This document shows, one piece after another, positions 44,330 through 55,803 of a stretch of 64,000 nucleotides of DNA. Source of the stretch: Megalonaias nervosa (taxonomy: Eukaryota > Mollusca > Bivalvia > Unionida > Unionidae); the NCBI GenBank assembly GCA_016617855.1, contig JAECUM010004310.1:93501-157500 (forward strand). Reading direction: 5' to 3'. How positions within the stretch are numbered: position 1 is the first letter of the stretch; every line of letters begins with the position of its first letter. A model generated the notes under the pieces. That model made no database searches. It was not told where the DNA came from and saw only the letters and a list, made by a program, of their open reading frames with translations. A program made the translations under genes and the position numbers.

Positions 44330-44700
44330 TTCGGGGAGTTATGGCAATCTCTTAACGTCTAAGATTGCGTCCCCGTCGGCGGCAAGCTTTCCCACAGGAT
44401 AAGGATTGCTTCTGCGGAAGGAGAACTCTTTCGTATCCACAAGGGCAGACGACAAAACATTTGTCTGGCTCCTGCTGCTTCTGTTACTGCTGCTGCTCTC
44501 TCTGCTTCTGAAGTCTGTACTTCTCCGTCCATTCTTCTTGCTCCTTCTTGATTTCCTCTCTGAAGACCTTTTCTTTCAGGTTTTCAACCACTTTCAACAT
44601 CCTGACATTCTCTATCAGGCTTTGGTATCAGGTTTTGCCTGACTCGGTGTAACTTCATGTTGACTTCGTTCAGCTTGACTAGTTTTGAAGGCATCCTCAT
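44330..44700 (-). pseudogene. left-end coiled-coil protein 2 (ME2)
   Basis: Starts MRMPSKLVKLNEV at 44,700 and shares LHRVRQNLIPKP with ME1 (22,104-22,511), but loses frame soon after. Followed by the best-preserved stem-loop in the window. Function unknown. Confidence 0.5.
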
Positions 44701-44722
44701 AGGTGGACGTATTAACAATGGA

Positions 44723-47700
44723 TGGTCAGACTGAGAGAGAGAACTTTGCATTATAGAGGCTTTCGCACATAAGTGTGCGTGCCTCTTGTTTATGCCTGCA
44801 CAGCAGGCTGCTAATTATTCTTGGGGGAAGGAATTCGTGCCACATTCTCCAGGCGTTACTGCACTCAAAGAGTGCTGTTAATTTGCCATCAGGTCGTGGG
44901 TCAGCTAAGTCCCAAACGACCTGATTGAATACCTCAGCTGGTGAATTCACTTGAATACTGAAGGGTAAAGTGCTTAACTTTTAACCTCAACAGTACACTC
45001 CTCAATAAAAGAGGAGACTCGTTGGCATGCAGGAAATACCGGACCTGTTTTCTTCACCTCGTAGGGTCTCCAATCCGCCCATGCAGCATGTTATACCATG
45101 CACCCTCATGCCACTCCGCCACAGCACCAGCTAGTGCTCTGAGGCCATCTTGAGGGGGAATAGACCCAACACGCACTCAAGAAAATTTAGTGTGCAGTCC
45201 GAACTACAACATTACCAGGTGTCAACCGAGGCAGTATGAGACGTCAGTCGCGATTGGTCGGCTACTATGACGTCTCATAGGGGCACCTGGTGTTTAGACG
45301 GGTGGAAATCGTTCCACATCTCGGTCTAGTACGAGCGTCCGAGTGAGAAAAAGGTGGAAAAGTGTCTCGGCAGCAGGTGCGATGCGAAGCCATGGATGTC
45401 GTGAACGCTCCAAAACGCACGTCCCTACTTATTTCCAAATTCAGTCCAGTTGTACTAATGGACATATAAAATAATCCAATAATGTGTGAGCCACCGGTGC
45501 AATTAACCAAATTAAATAAGTTACTAAATTTCATGAAAATTTAATTCAAAGTTGAAATTTAGTGTACAAAGTGTACATAAATATTTATAAAATTTACCAA
45601 TCAGCTAAATCGAAATGAATAATACAATTTGTATCACGCATAATAAATATGAGTAAATTTTGATGGTGGTAACGAAAGGATCAAATTATAGCTACAACAT
45701 AGAGCTATGGTCAAAAAGGTTTTCGAGCCAAAATGAAAACCTACTACATTCACCCAGGCAAAACTGATAGGTTGCTCGGTCTTTCAATCCGAGTCCGAGG
45801 ACGTCAAGGCTTTTCCGGATTTGGACTTTCCTGGTCTTCAGACTGGCTAGTTTCCATCCGTGGCCAACACCCTAAACCGCAGACGAAGACCGCCATTCCT
45901 GTCCAGTCATGTTGGCTTTCCGGTATCAGCATTTGTACTGTACTAATTTGCGCCAGACGAGCAAGGTTTGATGTTTCAAAGTCGTTTGGTGGGTAGGTGA
46001 GCCATTGTGTCGATGAGTTGGAAGTTAGGTCGCTGCGGGCGTGCTACACATACAGGGGCCACGCATCTTTTTCTTCTTTGTTAATCATGGCCCATGTGCA
46101 GCACACTTTTCCCGCTCCCTTCTCCACCCATTCGGAAGTACTGGTACAGCACTGCCCCCTCCTCCTGTTCTTCCCCATACGACAATGCAGGCTGCGCTCC
46201 GGTGTGTTGCTCCCTTGACGTCCACTGGGTGAATCCCTGGTCAGACTGGACCGGACTGGACATTGAATTATAGTGGCGTGCACCCTTACCGGGTATGTGC
46301 CACTGTTTAATTTCTGCAAAGCAGAATGTTAAATTATTCTGGGGGAAGGAATCAGTGCCTCATCCCCCAGACTTTACTGCGCTCAAGGAGTGCAGTTAAA
46401 TGTGCCATCAGGTCAGTTATTTGAGCCAATTAAGCCCCAAACGACCAGAGTGAGTACACTAGCTGAAACATTGACTTGGATACTGAAGGGTAAAGTGCAA
46501 TTAACTTTTAACCTCAAGAGCAGACTCCTCAGTAAATAGAGAAGATTCGTTGGCATGCAGGAATCACCGGGCTATGTTTCTTCTGCCACGTATGGTTATC
46601 CAGCCCGCACTTTCAGCGTGTTATACCATGCACCCACATGCCAATCCGCCACAGCACCAGCTAGCTCTCTGAGGCATTCTTGAGTGGGAATGGACCCACC
46701 ACACACTCAAGAAATTTTAGTCAGCGCTATCAGGTGTCTACCGAAGCAGTTTGTGACGCCAGTCGCGATTGGTCAGCAACTATGACGTCGCAACGGGACA
46801 CCTGAATTTTGGAAGGGTAGGAATAGTCCCACATCTCCTTCCTGGTACGAGATCTGAGTGTGGAAAAGGAGGTAAGGGCCTCGGAAGCCGGCGCGAAGCT
46901 AAGCAATGGATGTCGTGTACGCCCCAAAACGCCAGTCCGTACTTATTTTTAAATTCAGTCCAGTTGCACTAATGAACATATAAATATTAAACCAATACCG
47001 TGTGAGCCACCTGTGCAATGAGCTAATATAAAATAAGTTACAAAATTTCATTAGAATTTCATTCAAAGTTGGAATTTAGTGTACAAAGTGTACATAAATA
47101 TTTCTGAAATATGCCAATCAGCTAAGTCAAAATGACTAGTGTATTTTTGTATCACGCATTTTAATCTAAGAGTAAATTTGATAGTGGCAACAAAAGGATC
47201 AAATTTGTGCTACAACATAGAGATATAATCAAAAACGGTTTTCAAGCAAAATAGAAAACCGTATAACTCATTCAGGCAATTGAATGGTTGCTCGGTCTTT
47301 TCAATTCCGAATCCATTTCGGGAGCTCTCCGGAGTATGGGCAGCATCCTCTCGTCCGCCGGCACCATTTCAGACTTGAGGTAGCCCTCTCTGGAAACTGC
47401 GGAGTGTGGGCAGCGGGACGCCTGCGTGTGACTCCATATCTGTTAGGCTGGTGGCAACAGGCTGGTTTTTCCTTCCGTCTCTGGCGGTAGCCTCGCTCAG
47501 TCACCTCCCGTCAAACTCCCTATGGTGTCCCTTCACTAGCTCCCTATCTGCTCAGTTGAAGACACCAGCTGCCATTTTTATCGTCTTCGTAGATGTTATG
47601 CCGAAGGAAATTGTCGACGGGTTGGTCGGAAGGTTGACTATCGGGTTGCTGTACTGCATAGGCCATTCACTTTGTTCTGTAGGCTGCACGTGCAGAAGGC

Positions 47701-48350
47701 TTCTCCAGCCCTCCTCCACCCTTATCGAAGAACAGCTGCTAGCGCTCCGATGTTGCTCCCTCGATGTCTCTTGCCTGAATGAATCCTGGTCAGACTAAAT
47801 AACTAACTAACGCAGGATTTAAGTCGCCTATGCATACTCAGTGCTTTCGCGACTGGTTAATGCCCGAGGGTCGGGCTTTTGAATTGGTCAGGGCTGTGAG
47901 GATGGTGCCATCACAGCTCCGTGTTTATGTGCTATGCCGCACTTTTGATTCATGTCTGGCAGCGGGAAAAGAGGGAAGGAGCCCGGAAAAGGGGCGCCAA
48001 ACGACACGGGAAGAGACTCGCGGTGTTGTGTACTCCCCAAACGCCAGGACCTACCTTTCTGGTCAGATTTTGTCCAGTTATACTAATGGACAGCCCAATT
48101 CCAATGATGTGTAAGTCACCTGTGTAATTATCCTAATATAATTAGTTTTATATTTTAAAATATATTAGAAAGTTGGAATTTTGTGTACTAGGCGTACTTG
48201 TGTATTTGCCGAAAGAGTATCAATCAGCTGGGTGTTAGCCATCCCACACACGTTTTTAGCACGCAAATTTTGACTGGTCGTTAATTTTGACGGTGGAACC
48301 AAAGGATCGGAGCTGTTATTGAAGATGGTCTTCGATAGCCAAAAGAAGAC
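44723..48350. repeat. tandem array of about 1.5 kb units (three, last one partial)
   Basis: Units begin at the shared word GGTCAGACT at 44,723, 46,239 and 47,788, spaced 1,516 and 1,549 bp. All share CGTACGCCCCAAAACGC-like, GTCCAGTTGTACTAATGGAC-like and TGTACAAAGTGTACATAAAT-like blocks, so they diverged from one unit. There is no coding capacity beyond chance frames. Unit 1 contains a strong inverted repeat at 45,236-45,278. Confidence 0.8.
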
Positions 48351-48415
48351 TCTCAAGGTTATAATAAAAAGGGGGTTCCTCTCCACTATCCCCGCATCTC
48401 CGCCACGGTATCAGG

Positions 48416-49045
48416 GCTTTTAGTGGGAAATCTTTTATCAACACCGGCTTGTTGAAATCAGGATCCCACCCAGGTTTTGCTAGTATGTTTTCCCTAGCAC
48501 CTGTTTTATGCCCTTTGCTTACGTTTGTCTGTGCGGATGGGTGAAAGGAGAGGTAATTTTGGAGTAGCAGGTAGACCTTCCTGGACTGCTCCATGGGGGT
48601 GGGGTTTCCTTTGATTTGTGGAGTAGTGGGTAGAGCTTCCCGACTACTTCACGGCTTAGCCAGTTCGAGTTGGAACGACAATAGCACCTTCCTGCGAGGT
48701 GGAATTGTCCCTCGAACTGGTTAGCTCTTGCTTGTCCGGCCAAAAAAAAAAACTGGGGGTGGGGTTTCCTTTGATTTGTGGAGTAGTGGGTAGAGCTTGC
48801 CGGATACTTCACGGTTTAGCCAGTTCGAATTGGAACGACAATAGCACCTTCCTGCGAGGTGGAATTGTCCCTCGAATTGGTTAGTTTTGCTTGTCCGACC
48901 CAAAAAAGCAAAAAAGGTGTTTTTTTGTTCCCCCGCTTTTCCACCTCGGCGTCGGGGTCTTAGTGGGAAATCATTGGTCAACACTGGCTTGTTGACGTCA
49001 GGATCCCACCCAGGTGTTTGCTAGTATGTTTTCCCTAGCACCTGT
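48416..49045. repeat. nested repeats with a 61-nt hairpin
   Basis: A block TTAGTGGGAAATC...GGATCCCACCCAGG occurs at 48,416 and again at 48,959. Between them two 160-bp direct repeats (48,595 and 48,755) each carry a hairpin. In the first (48,660-48,720) stems CCAGTTCGAG/CTCGAACTGG, GACAAT/ATTGTC and CACCT/AGGTG stack. The second copy keeps the fold with a G-T wobble. Confidence 0.75.
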
Positions 49046-49477
49046 TTTGCGCCCCATACATCTGCTTGGCTTCATTATCCGGGTGGGGGTAGATTTTCCT
49101 TTTGTGGAGTAGCAGGTAGAGCTTCCTGGTTTTCTCCATTTGGTAGGTCTTTTGTTTCCGTTTGTGTGGTAGTAGGTATATCTTTGTCCGTCCGAGAAAA
49201 GCGGAGTCATGACTTGGTCTGTGATCTTTTCGTGTCTTAGCCATTTTCCCCGGTTCTTCCCCACCTCTTGCTTCCATTTCTCCTCCTTTCCTGTCTATTG
49301 TCGCTGTCCTAGTGTTTTCGCCTACCTGCTTTAGTGGGTGTGCATGCAGGGAGTGGTAAAGTAAGACAGAGATGGGTAGGAATAGTTTTGGTCTAAGGTT
49401 TTTGGGCTCGTCATGTAGCTATCCATTGTTTTAAGCCTAGTTGCCATTGTATTATTGTTTGTTTATTGTTATGTTTT

Positions 49478-49840
49478 ATGGACTTGCCTTACGGCTGGCC
49501 CTGTGCCATAGTCCATTTTTGTGTGTATTTTGTGTTGCGCGTTTGGACTTGCCATTCGGCCGGCTTTGTGCCATAGGCCATTTGTATATGTAATCTGTGT
49601 TACGCGTTTATTCATATTTGCCGATTTTGTCGATTTTCTTCATACCTTTGGATTTGTATTTTGTTTAGTGGACTTGCCCTTTGGCTGGCAGTTGCTTTAG
49701 TTCAGGGTTTCATTCTTTATTTATTAATGTTTTTATGGACTTGCCATTCGGCTGGCCCTGTGCCATAGTCCAAATTTGTGTGTATTTTGTGTGGATTGTT
49801 TCGACCTGCCATATGGCTGGCCCTGTGCCATAGTCCAGTT
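49478..49840. repeat. GGACTTGCC minisatellite
   Basis: Five copies of GGACTTGCC-CGGCTGG followed by CCTGTGCCATAGTCCA, at about 49,478, 49,543, 49,671, 49,738 and 49,801, with variable T-rich spacers. Each copy has TGGACT/AGTCCA ends that could pair. Confidence 0.75.
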
Positions 49841-49889
49841 TTATGTTTTGTTTGTGTTACACGTTTATTCATATTTTGCCGATTTTGTC

Positions 49890-50298
49890 GGTTTCCTTCA
49901 GGAACAGTAGGATAAGTCACTGAATATTCTAAGCGATATCCAAGACTGCGTTGATGAAGAAAATACACACAATATTGTCCACACATCATGGAATCTGTGC
50001 CTAGTAATTTCATATTATTGAATCGTGTCGTCTGGACGTTTATTCCCATAAAGTCGATGATGTCGACTTCCAAAGGTGGTAATCCATACGAATCAAAATA
50101 CTCCACACAGGTATCATGGGGAAAGTAGACGGCTACCCAGTGGGTTCCTAGGAGATGACTTTCGTCCGTGTTGATGACATAAGCTTGATGGTCTTGAGGT
50201 TTGCGATGAAGACGTTCATCTTTAGCACACACGACAGGATTCCAAGAAGAGGTATACGAACTGTTTTTCAAAAGGTAAAAATGTTCCCAGGTATCCAT
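49890..50298 (-). pseudogene. adenain-type cysteine protease (ME2), active site kept, C-terminus replaced
   Basis: MDTWEHFYLL starts at 50,298. All catalytic elements are present: His in GTHWVAVYF, acidic residue in EYFDSYG, Cys in MMCGQYCVYFL. At about 49,905 (near the C-terminus) the sequence leaves homology with ME1 and reads into the repeat block, so the last 10-15 residues are foreign and the frame runs on to 49,717. It could still fold, but is not native at the end. Confidence 0.85.
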
Positions 50299-50312
50299 TT
50301 TTGGTTTTTTTT

Positions 50313-50807
50313 TCACACGTAATGATAAGTCATCAATTCAATTCTGACATTTTGCTTGAAAATCTCGGACAAGTAACCGTTTCTTTGCTTCATCTCCGCA
50401 CTCTGGGGCAAGAGAGCTTCAATACGATAGATCTTCAGAGTAGTCAATGGAGGAGAGGAATGATCACGAAAGTCTTTATACCACTGATGCAACACTGTTT
50501 CTTCCGAGATGAGACCCCAAGCATCGTCCAAATACTCGTCCAACTTTTCTTCTTGACTCAGCATCAGACATTAATCGTGTTGAATTTGACTGGGATGATC
50601 GTTTTGACATCCATAACAATCTTTCTTGATCAATTCCATAATTTTATCTGCCAGGTGTTTAGCGAAACAGAACACTAAATGTTGTTCTTGTTCTGGTCAT
50701 TTGGATCTCATCACTATGCCTTCATCTTTTTCCACGGCTTCCACGGTATCCTCCAATTCCATTTCCAGAGATTCTCCACCGTTCAGAGCGCGATTATGAT
50801 CTTCCAT
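50313..50807 (-). pseudogene. conserved Polinton Cys-rich protein (GCQ-HPSQ type), ME2
   Basis: Counterpart of 23,305-23,794 with DCYGCQNDHPSQIQHD, a TAA where ME1 has Lys (near 50,573), and LDEYLDDAWGLIS. The start at 50,807 directly follows the capsid gene. Confidence 0.6.
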
Positions 50808-51450
50808 AGCTTATAATAGCCTAGAATGACTTCTCTCTCAAACTGTTGATTTCTATAGTATTATCGAATTCGGCATACAAGATGACGTTCACCTTCTCGA
50901 CAAGAGCGTCTCCAAACTGAACTTCCACACACAATGACCGAATTTTATAGGGTGGAAATGTCCCTCGTCGCTGACTTGGTCTGGAGTGAAATCAAAGGCC
51001 CACAACGTGTAACCTCCTACATAATCTTCGTACGAAATGCCGTGGCTGCTGTTGGTCCCTAACTGTCCAGTGGCTTCGTAAAAGGAAAAGTACGATCTCA
51101 AGTAATTCTTCTCCGTAAACGTAGGTTCGAAGAGATCTGGCACACAAGGTTTTGCCATCGCGTCTGCCTTCGATCTTGGACACTCTGTAGTGCTTAAACT
51201 GGAAAGGATTGACAGTAACAGCTCCGTTGAGGGCTTCATTGCTAACGATACCAACGATTAAACGTTTGGGTAACTGTCCTTGGAACAGATGATCTTCGAT
51301 CTTGGATCGGAGTCAAGCAGCAATGGTGAAAGTTTTCACTTCCACGCGTCGTATCGGATACTTGGCGGTCGTTCTGCTCAAAGTGTAACTGATGTAGTTT
51401 CCCACTTTCTCGATGCATCATTTCTACTTTCTCTGTTTGTGATTTCATAA
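50808..51450 (-). pseudogene. major capsid protein C-terminal half (ME2)
   Basis: Keeps the region corresponding to ME1 23,800-24,390 (LFEPTFTEKNYLRSYFSFYEA, GISYEDYVGGYTLWAFDFTP). About 700 bp encoding the N-terminal jelly roll are missing: at about 51,415 the sequence jumps to the very N-terminal segment. The ME1 stop codon TAG is TAT here. Frames change near 51,245. Cannot make a capsid. Confidence 0.8.
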
Positions 51451-51464
51451 TGAAAAACGGCTAA

Positions 51465-51874
51465 GTCTCGCACTATTATTCTTTTCCTGGTCTTCTAGCT
51501 CTGGGAGTATGAAGTCCTCTGAAGGGGTGTCTTCGTCGTCGCCTCTTTCTGCCTTGTCCTTGCTGTGGCGTCAGGGAAGCAGGAATGCCTGACCGTGGCA
51601 TTTATAGGAGTTTCTCGTCGGCCCAAAATGTCTTTTCCAGTTTAAAGCAAGACATTTGTGCCTGCTCTCAAGAAAGCTTCTTTGGGATTTGGTTGTCGAT
51701 AATGACATTTTGGAGAAATTCGTTTTCGTGCGTCAAAGCGGCATCTTTCAAGGCGTGCAATCCTCGTGTCGCCATCGGTTTCAAAACAAGCGCCACCGAT
51801 CGAAAGGCAGATTTTAGCATATCTTCTAAACCATGTCCTTGTTGTCGAGCGACTCCTTGGTATACAGGATACAT
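51465..51874 (-). pseudogene. pVI-like minor virion protein (ME2)
   Basis: The start at 51,874 (MYPVYQGVARQQGHGLEDML) is intact, followed by KSAFRSVALVLKPMATRGLH. The frame is lost near 51,690 relative to ME1. Same position between penton and MCP. Family assignment as for the ME1 copy. Confidence 0.55.
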
Positions 51875-51887
51875 GACTTACAAGTTG

Positions 51888-52754
51888 TTAGATTAATCGT
51901 TTTCGAAAATGGAGTTTCATTGTGACTTTCCCTTTGGAGAATGGAATATTTTGTCCAAGATCTCCTTTTATAGTAATGTTGACAGTGTCGAAATACGACT
52001 TACTGACGGGCAAATAGTGAGGATATACAAATTCACGGTGAACGTGATAGGTGTTTCCACCTTCCTCGTCAGCGGTTGTGACAGAATCCACTATGAAAAG
52101 AATGACCCGCAGTAACGGTACGGAGGTGTATCCCACCACGTTGTACTCCACCACATCAGAGTACACAAAGATCAAATTGAGTCCTTGGTTCATTTCTACA
52201 GGGAATCGAAAATACTTCGTTAAAACCAAGTTGCCGGTAATGGCTGGTATATCGTTTTTAATTTTGATCAACTTGGGGTCTCCACCCAGAATGTCATTCA
52301 ATTCAGGACAAAATGTAATGGCCAATACTTTGTCGTCTGAAAATTTGACCAGCAAGCGAAGAGCAATTTTGTGGTGCTCGAGGGTGACACTTTTTCTGGC
52401 TTTTTCCAAGGCTTTGCCAAACTGTCCATTGATCCTGTCAGAAATCGTGTTCACCAAATGTTCTCTTCTAAAATAATAGCCTGGGGAAATTTTCAACTGA
52501 TAAGTGAACCGTTTAATTTTGGGGTTCTGTGTTTTCATAGTCACTTGCAGTGGTGCTTTCATCCAAGTTTTGTTGCACTTGCTCGTCATGAACTTCCAAA
52601 CTAAAAGTGTTTTGATTTTCAATGATGTTCTTGATTTGTGTAGGGTGAATCATTTCCACCAAGGCACTTCCGGATGAGCTTCGTGATCCAGTTGGATGGC
52701 CTGAGGTAATTTGGCCGTGAAACAGCACAATGTGTTATTGGGTAACACCTCCAT
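51888..52754 (-). pseudogene. penton / minor capsid protein (ME2)
   Basis: A 244-codon frame (51,888-52,622) covers most of the protein: LSIT-type strand LAITFCPELNDIL, EMNQGLNLIFVYSDVVEYNV, YPHYLPVSKSYFDTVNITI and IPFSKGKVTMKLHFRKR. The ME1-like start (MEVLPNNTLCC) at 52,754 is separated by frame breaks. A TATAAAA at 51,966-51,972 inside its end probably served the pVI-like gene. Confidence 0.8.
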
Positions 52755-52774
52755 GGAACTGTAATTGGGTAACA

Positions 52775-53206
52775 TTAAGTAAAATTGGTTATTGATAATT
52801 CTAGAGTTCTAGTGCCCTAAGGGTCGCTGGAGGTCAGAGGAGCGTCTAAAAGACGATTCTGGTTGTTATTGTGACTATTGGGAGGGTGACTGACGTTGGA
52901 CGCAAGACTCCCGTTGTTACCGTTAGGGGAATATTTTCGGGAAGGATTGGGAAGAAGGTAACTGATGCAACTGCTGAGTAAAATGGTCCACAATTGTTTG
53001 TCTCCTTGTTGCAAACTCAGATTAGCAATGGCAGCACCGATGGCACAATACACCACAAAGATTTGAATGAAAAAGACGATTTGCGTTTTAGGCACACTTT
53101 CTCCACACCACACCCACAAGGGTTGCTTTTGTAGATCTTGCAGAGAAGAACTCGGAGAAGGAGTGGTCACTGCAGTGATAGCGGTTGCTTCTGTGTTGAA
53201 GGGCAT
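52775..53206 (-). pseudogene. conserved two-helix membrane protein (ME2)
   Basis: The native-looking start MPFNTEAT is at 53,206, followed by ESVPKTQIVFFIQIFVVYC and LLSSCISYLLPNPS. A frame change near the 3' end precedes the overlap with the penton N-terminus. Role unknown, same as in ME1. Confidence 0.7.
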
Positions 53207-53221
53207 GATGGTCACTTCTTT

Positions 53222-54294
53222 GTCTACTCGATGACTTGCAAGCGTCGATCCAAGAATCAAAACTGGGAGGATCTTTCCAACGTACTTTGACTTCTTTGAT
53301 ACGTCGTTATCTCACTGTACGGCTTCTTCGTTCGAGAATGCTTTCGATGTCGTACACTTCGTCTTCTTTTTGGTCACTCGTTGTAACTCTGGCAAGTAAA
53401 ACGTTCATTTTAACACTTCCCCGTTCATGTCTTCCAATTTATAGACGGCAGGATGACGGCCACGCACTCGTCCAGTGACACGAAACAATTCGGTGGTCCA
53501 GTTGGGTAAGTAACCTTTGTCGAAAGTGCGTTTAGTTTTGCCAATGCGCACCCAATCTCCCGTCGTCAACACTCCACCTTTGTTGGGGACAGTTACAGTC
53601 GGGGACGTACCAAACAGGCGCTCAAAGATGGTCACTTCTTTGTCGGGAGTCACTTCTTGGGTAAGATTGGTTGTACGCTTCGACTACGTGCAGCAAGACG
53701 TCTATGTACTTGAGAGTGTGTTGATGCGTAAAATATTTCCACATGCATTCTTTCGAGGTGCGTTGAAAACGTTCCACGATGCTGGCCTTGATTTCTGGTT
53801 TCTCGGTGGTGGAAAAAGTAATGTCTCGTTTTTTCAATTCTTTTGGAAAAATTGGCTCAGAAATTCGGTGCCTTGGTCGGTTTGCCATCGAAGAGGGTGA
53901 CGACCACTCTGTTTCAACATCAGTCTGAGGGCTAGCACTAAATCAGTGCTCGATTTGGAAGTCAATGGCACGACCTAAGCAAATTTGGAAAAGACGTCGA
54001 TGACCCAAAAAACAAATATTTGTAGCCACGATTGCAGGTGTCCAAATGAGAGACATCGGCTAAATCGGCTTGCCATTGATGATCGATGCTATCCACAAGG
54101 GTGCGACTTCTGGAAAATTTTCGTCGAATGGGTTTGTGCAAGGTGTGCGCGGCTTGTTCTTGTAACCATCAATGCACTTGAGGTAAACGGACACTTTTCA
54201 GTCGGGTTTTGACAGCACGATAAAATTTCTGAACTCCTACGTAACCTGCAGGATGGGCTGGATCGTAGTAAATGCTGGCTAACACCTTCTCCAT
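53222..54294 (-). pseudogene. Polinton integrase with chromodomain (ME2)
   Basis: Starts MEKVLASIYYDP at 54,294. The first Asp block has Trp (WQADLADVSHL) where ME1 has a stop. The second Asp is intact in QTDQGTEF, and the Glu is in KASIVERFQRT. The C-terminal chromodomain is partly degraded (53,222-53,400). Frame breaks near 53,640, 53,850 and 54,160 disable it, but the catalytic triad survives in pieces. Confidence 0.8.
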
Positions 54295-54307
54295 CAGGAA
54301 TTGTTTT

Positions 54308-54932
54308 TTAACAAGTCACCCTCTCTTCGCTGATGCTACTCTGGATGGGGCGAGGGGATGGTTTTGAAACGGCTTTACGTGTCCGATGTGCCACGGTAGA
54401 AGTCGAAGGTAGTGGTGGTGGTGGTGGTGGTAATGGGATGGCTTTGGTCTTCTTTTCTTTTTTCACTTTTGGTTTCACTTCTTTCTTTTTCATTTCTGTC
54501 GAAGGAGGAGTGAACATCATCTTTTTAACCCAAGTTCTGAGTTCTTCTCGTTGAGGTGTAGGGGAAGGGGTCAACAGGGACGCTGCAATCTTACTAGGGA
54601 TGGGAGCTGCTGACGGTGTTTGAAAGACTTCTTGTACATCTTCTTCCTCATGCATCCGTGGGGTTGCGTCTGTCTTGACCGTTGGGGTGGCAGTGATGGT
54701 GATGAACTTTTCATCAGAGTCTTAAAATCTTTCAGAGTTGGTAGAGCTGTTTCGTCTAAAGCTTTCTGGTGAAAGAGTTGAAGTCGTTGCAAAACTTACC
54801 GTACCGTTGTGATTTTTCCGTTTCGTACAAATCGCTGAGAACATACAAGGCCTCCCAACGGGCACGATTTAAGTTTTCGTCGATGACTTTGAAAGTGAAG
54901 GAAGAGGGAGCAGAGACAGCAGAGGTAGCCAT
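54308..54932 (-). pseudogene. ATPase N-terminus fused to X1 C-terminus by deletion (ME2)
   Basis: From 54,932 the start matches the ATPase (SSFTFKVIDENLNR). After about 30 codons, at about 54,838, it continues as the X1 text (SDLYETEKSQRYG) and on to the X1 end at 54,308. The material equal to ME1 28,640-31,285 (ATPase core, X2, X3, X4) is missing. The result is a chimeric, frameshifted gene, so ME2 has no packaging ATPase. Confidence 0.8.
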
Positions 54933-54979
54933 AGTGTAGGGAATGTCACTTTTGACACAAAGACAGACAAGACAAGAGT

Positions 54980-54986
54980 TTTTATA
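54980..54986 (-). promoter_or_regulatory. TATA box of ATPase gene (ME2)
   Basis: TATAAAA on the minus strand, 48 bp upstream of the ATG at 54,932, conserved with ME1 31,401-31,407. Confidence 0.55.
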
Positions 54987-55099
54987 CCTTTTTCAGGACA
55001 CGAAAAACAACTCGGAAGACAAAAATATATAAAAGCCAAATGGTTAAGTACATGGATAAAATACACATCAAAACGATCAAAGTGGAATATAAACAAGTC

Positions 55100-55798
55100 T
55101 CTGTACAACGTTTTTTGTGACCAAGGTGTGGTATCGTTGGGACAGTTTGTAATGTTCTTACAGTTTCTACACTTGGCACAGTCACACAGGCGTCCTCTCG
55201 GAATGGTCTTTCGGGGATGTCGATGACAGTTATGTCCTCAAGGGACTGGTTCTCCTCGGTGTCGGTGTTGGGTTCATCTTCTGGCACTACAGTTAACACA
55301 GGTTTTAAAGTTACTTTTTTCACTGAACGTTTGAATTTATGATCACAAATCTTGGGCATAGTGTGCCACTTCTTTTGTCCAAGCCTCGAAGCCCAAACTT
55401 TTCAGTCACGTACATCTTGCCAGTGAGGGTGTAAGTCACAAGTGACACACACATTGTCGTAAACATCTTCAGTGACCAAAAGTTGACGAATCTTTTTTCC
55501 CATATAGGTAGAGAAGTATCGAGATGAAAACGCAAGGCTTTTAACAGAATGAGTCTCTCGTGTAGATTTAAAGGTACCATGTTTTGGGTGGTATGTACTG
55601 TTCGTAAAGAGTCCACAATGAATCGGCTGGTAAACGAAATCCCAGAAAGGAAATCACTAAGACACATACCACACGTCGACCCCAATTCAATGGACACAAT
55701 TCTCGTAATAAGTATTGGTAATCTTCCACAGTTTGAATACTGTCATTGATTTCCTTGCACGGAATCTGTAGTATCACGAATGATTAAGGCCGTGGCAT
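55100..55798 (-). pseudogene. uncharacterised protein X5 (ME2)
   Basis: Homologue of ME1 31,446-32,243: DSIQTVEDYQYLLRELCPLNWG, NLHERLILLKALRFHLDTSL and KICDHKFKRSVKKVTLKPVL in changing frames. A TATAAAA (55,809-55,815) is about 11 bp before the ATG at 55,798; an in-frame ATG at 55,777 would be a better-spaced start. Confidence 0.4.
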
Positions 55799-55803
55799 GG
55801 TAG

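Noticed and set aside
45265..48127. Several 60-130-codon frames in the 1.5 kb units
   Set aside because: Frames are not shared between the diverged units, so they are chance openings.
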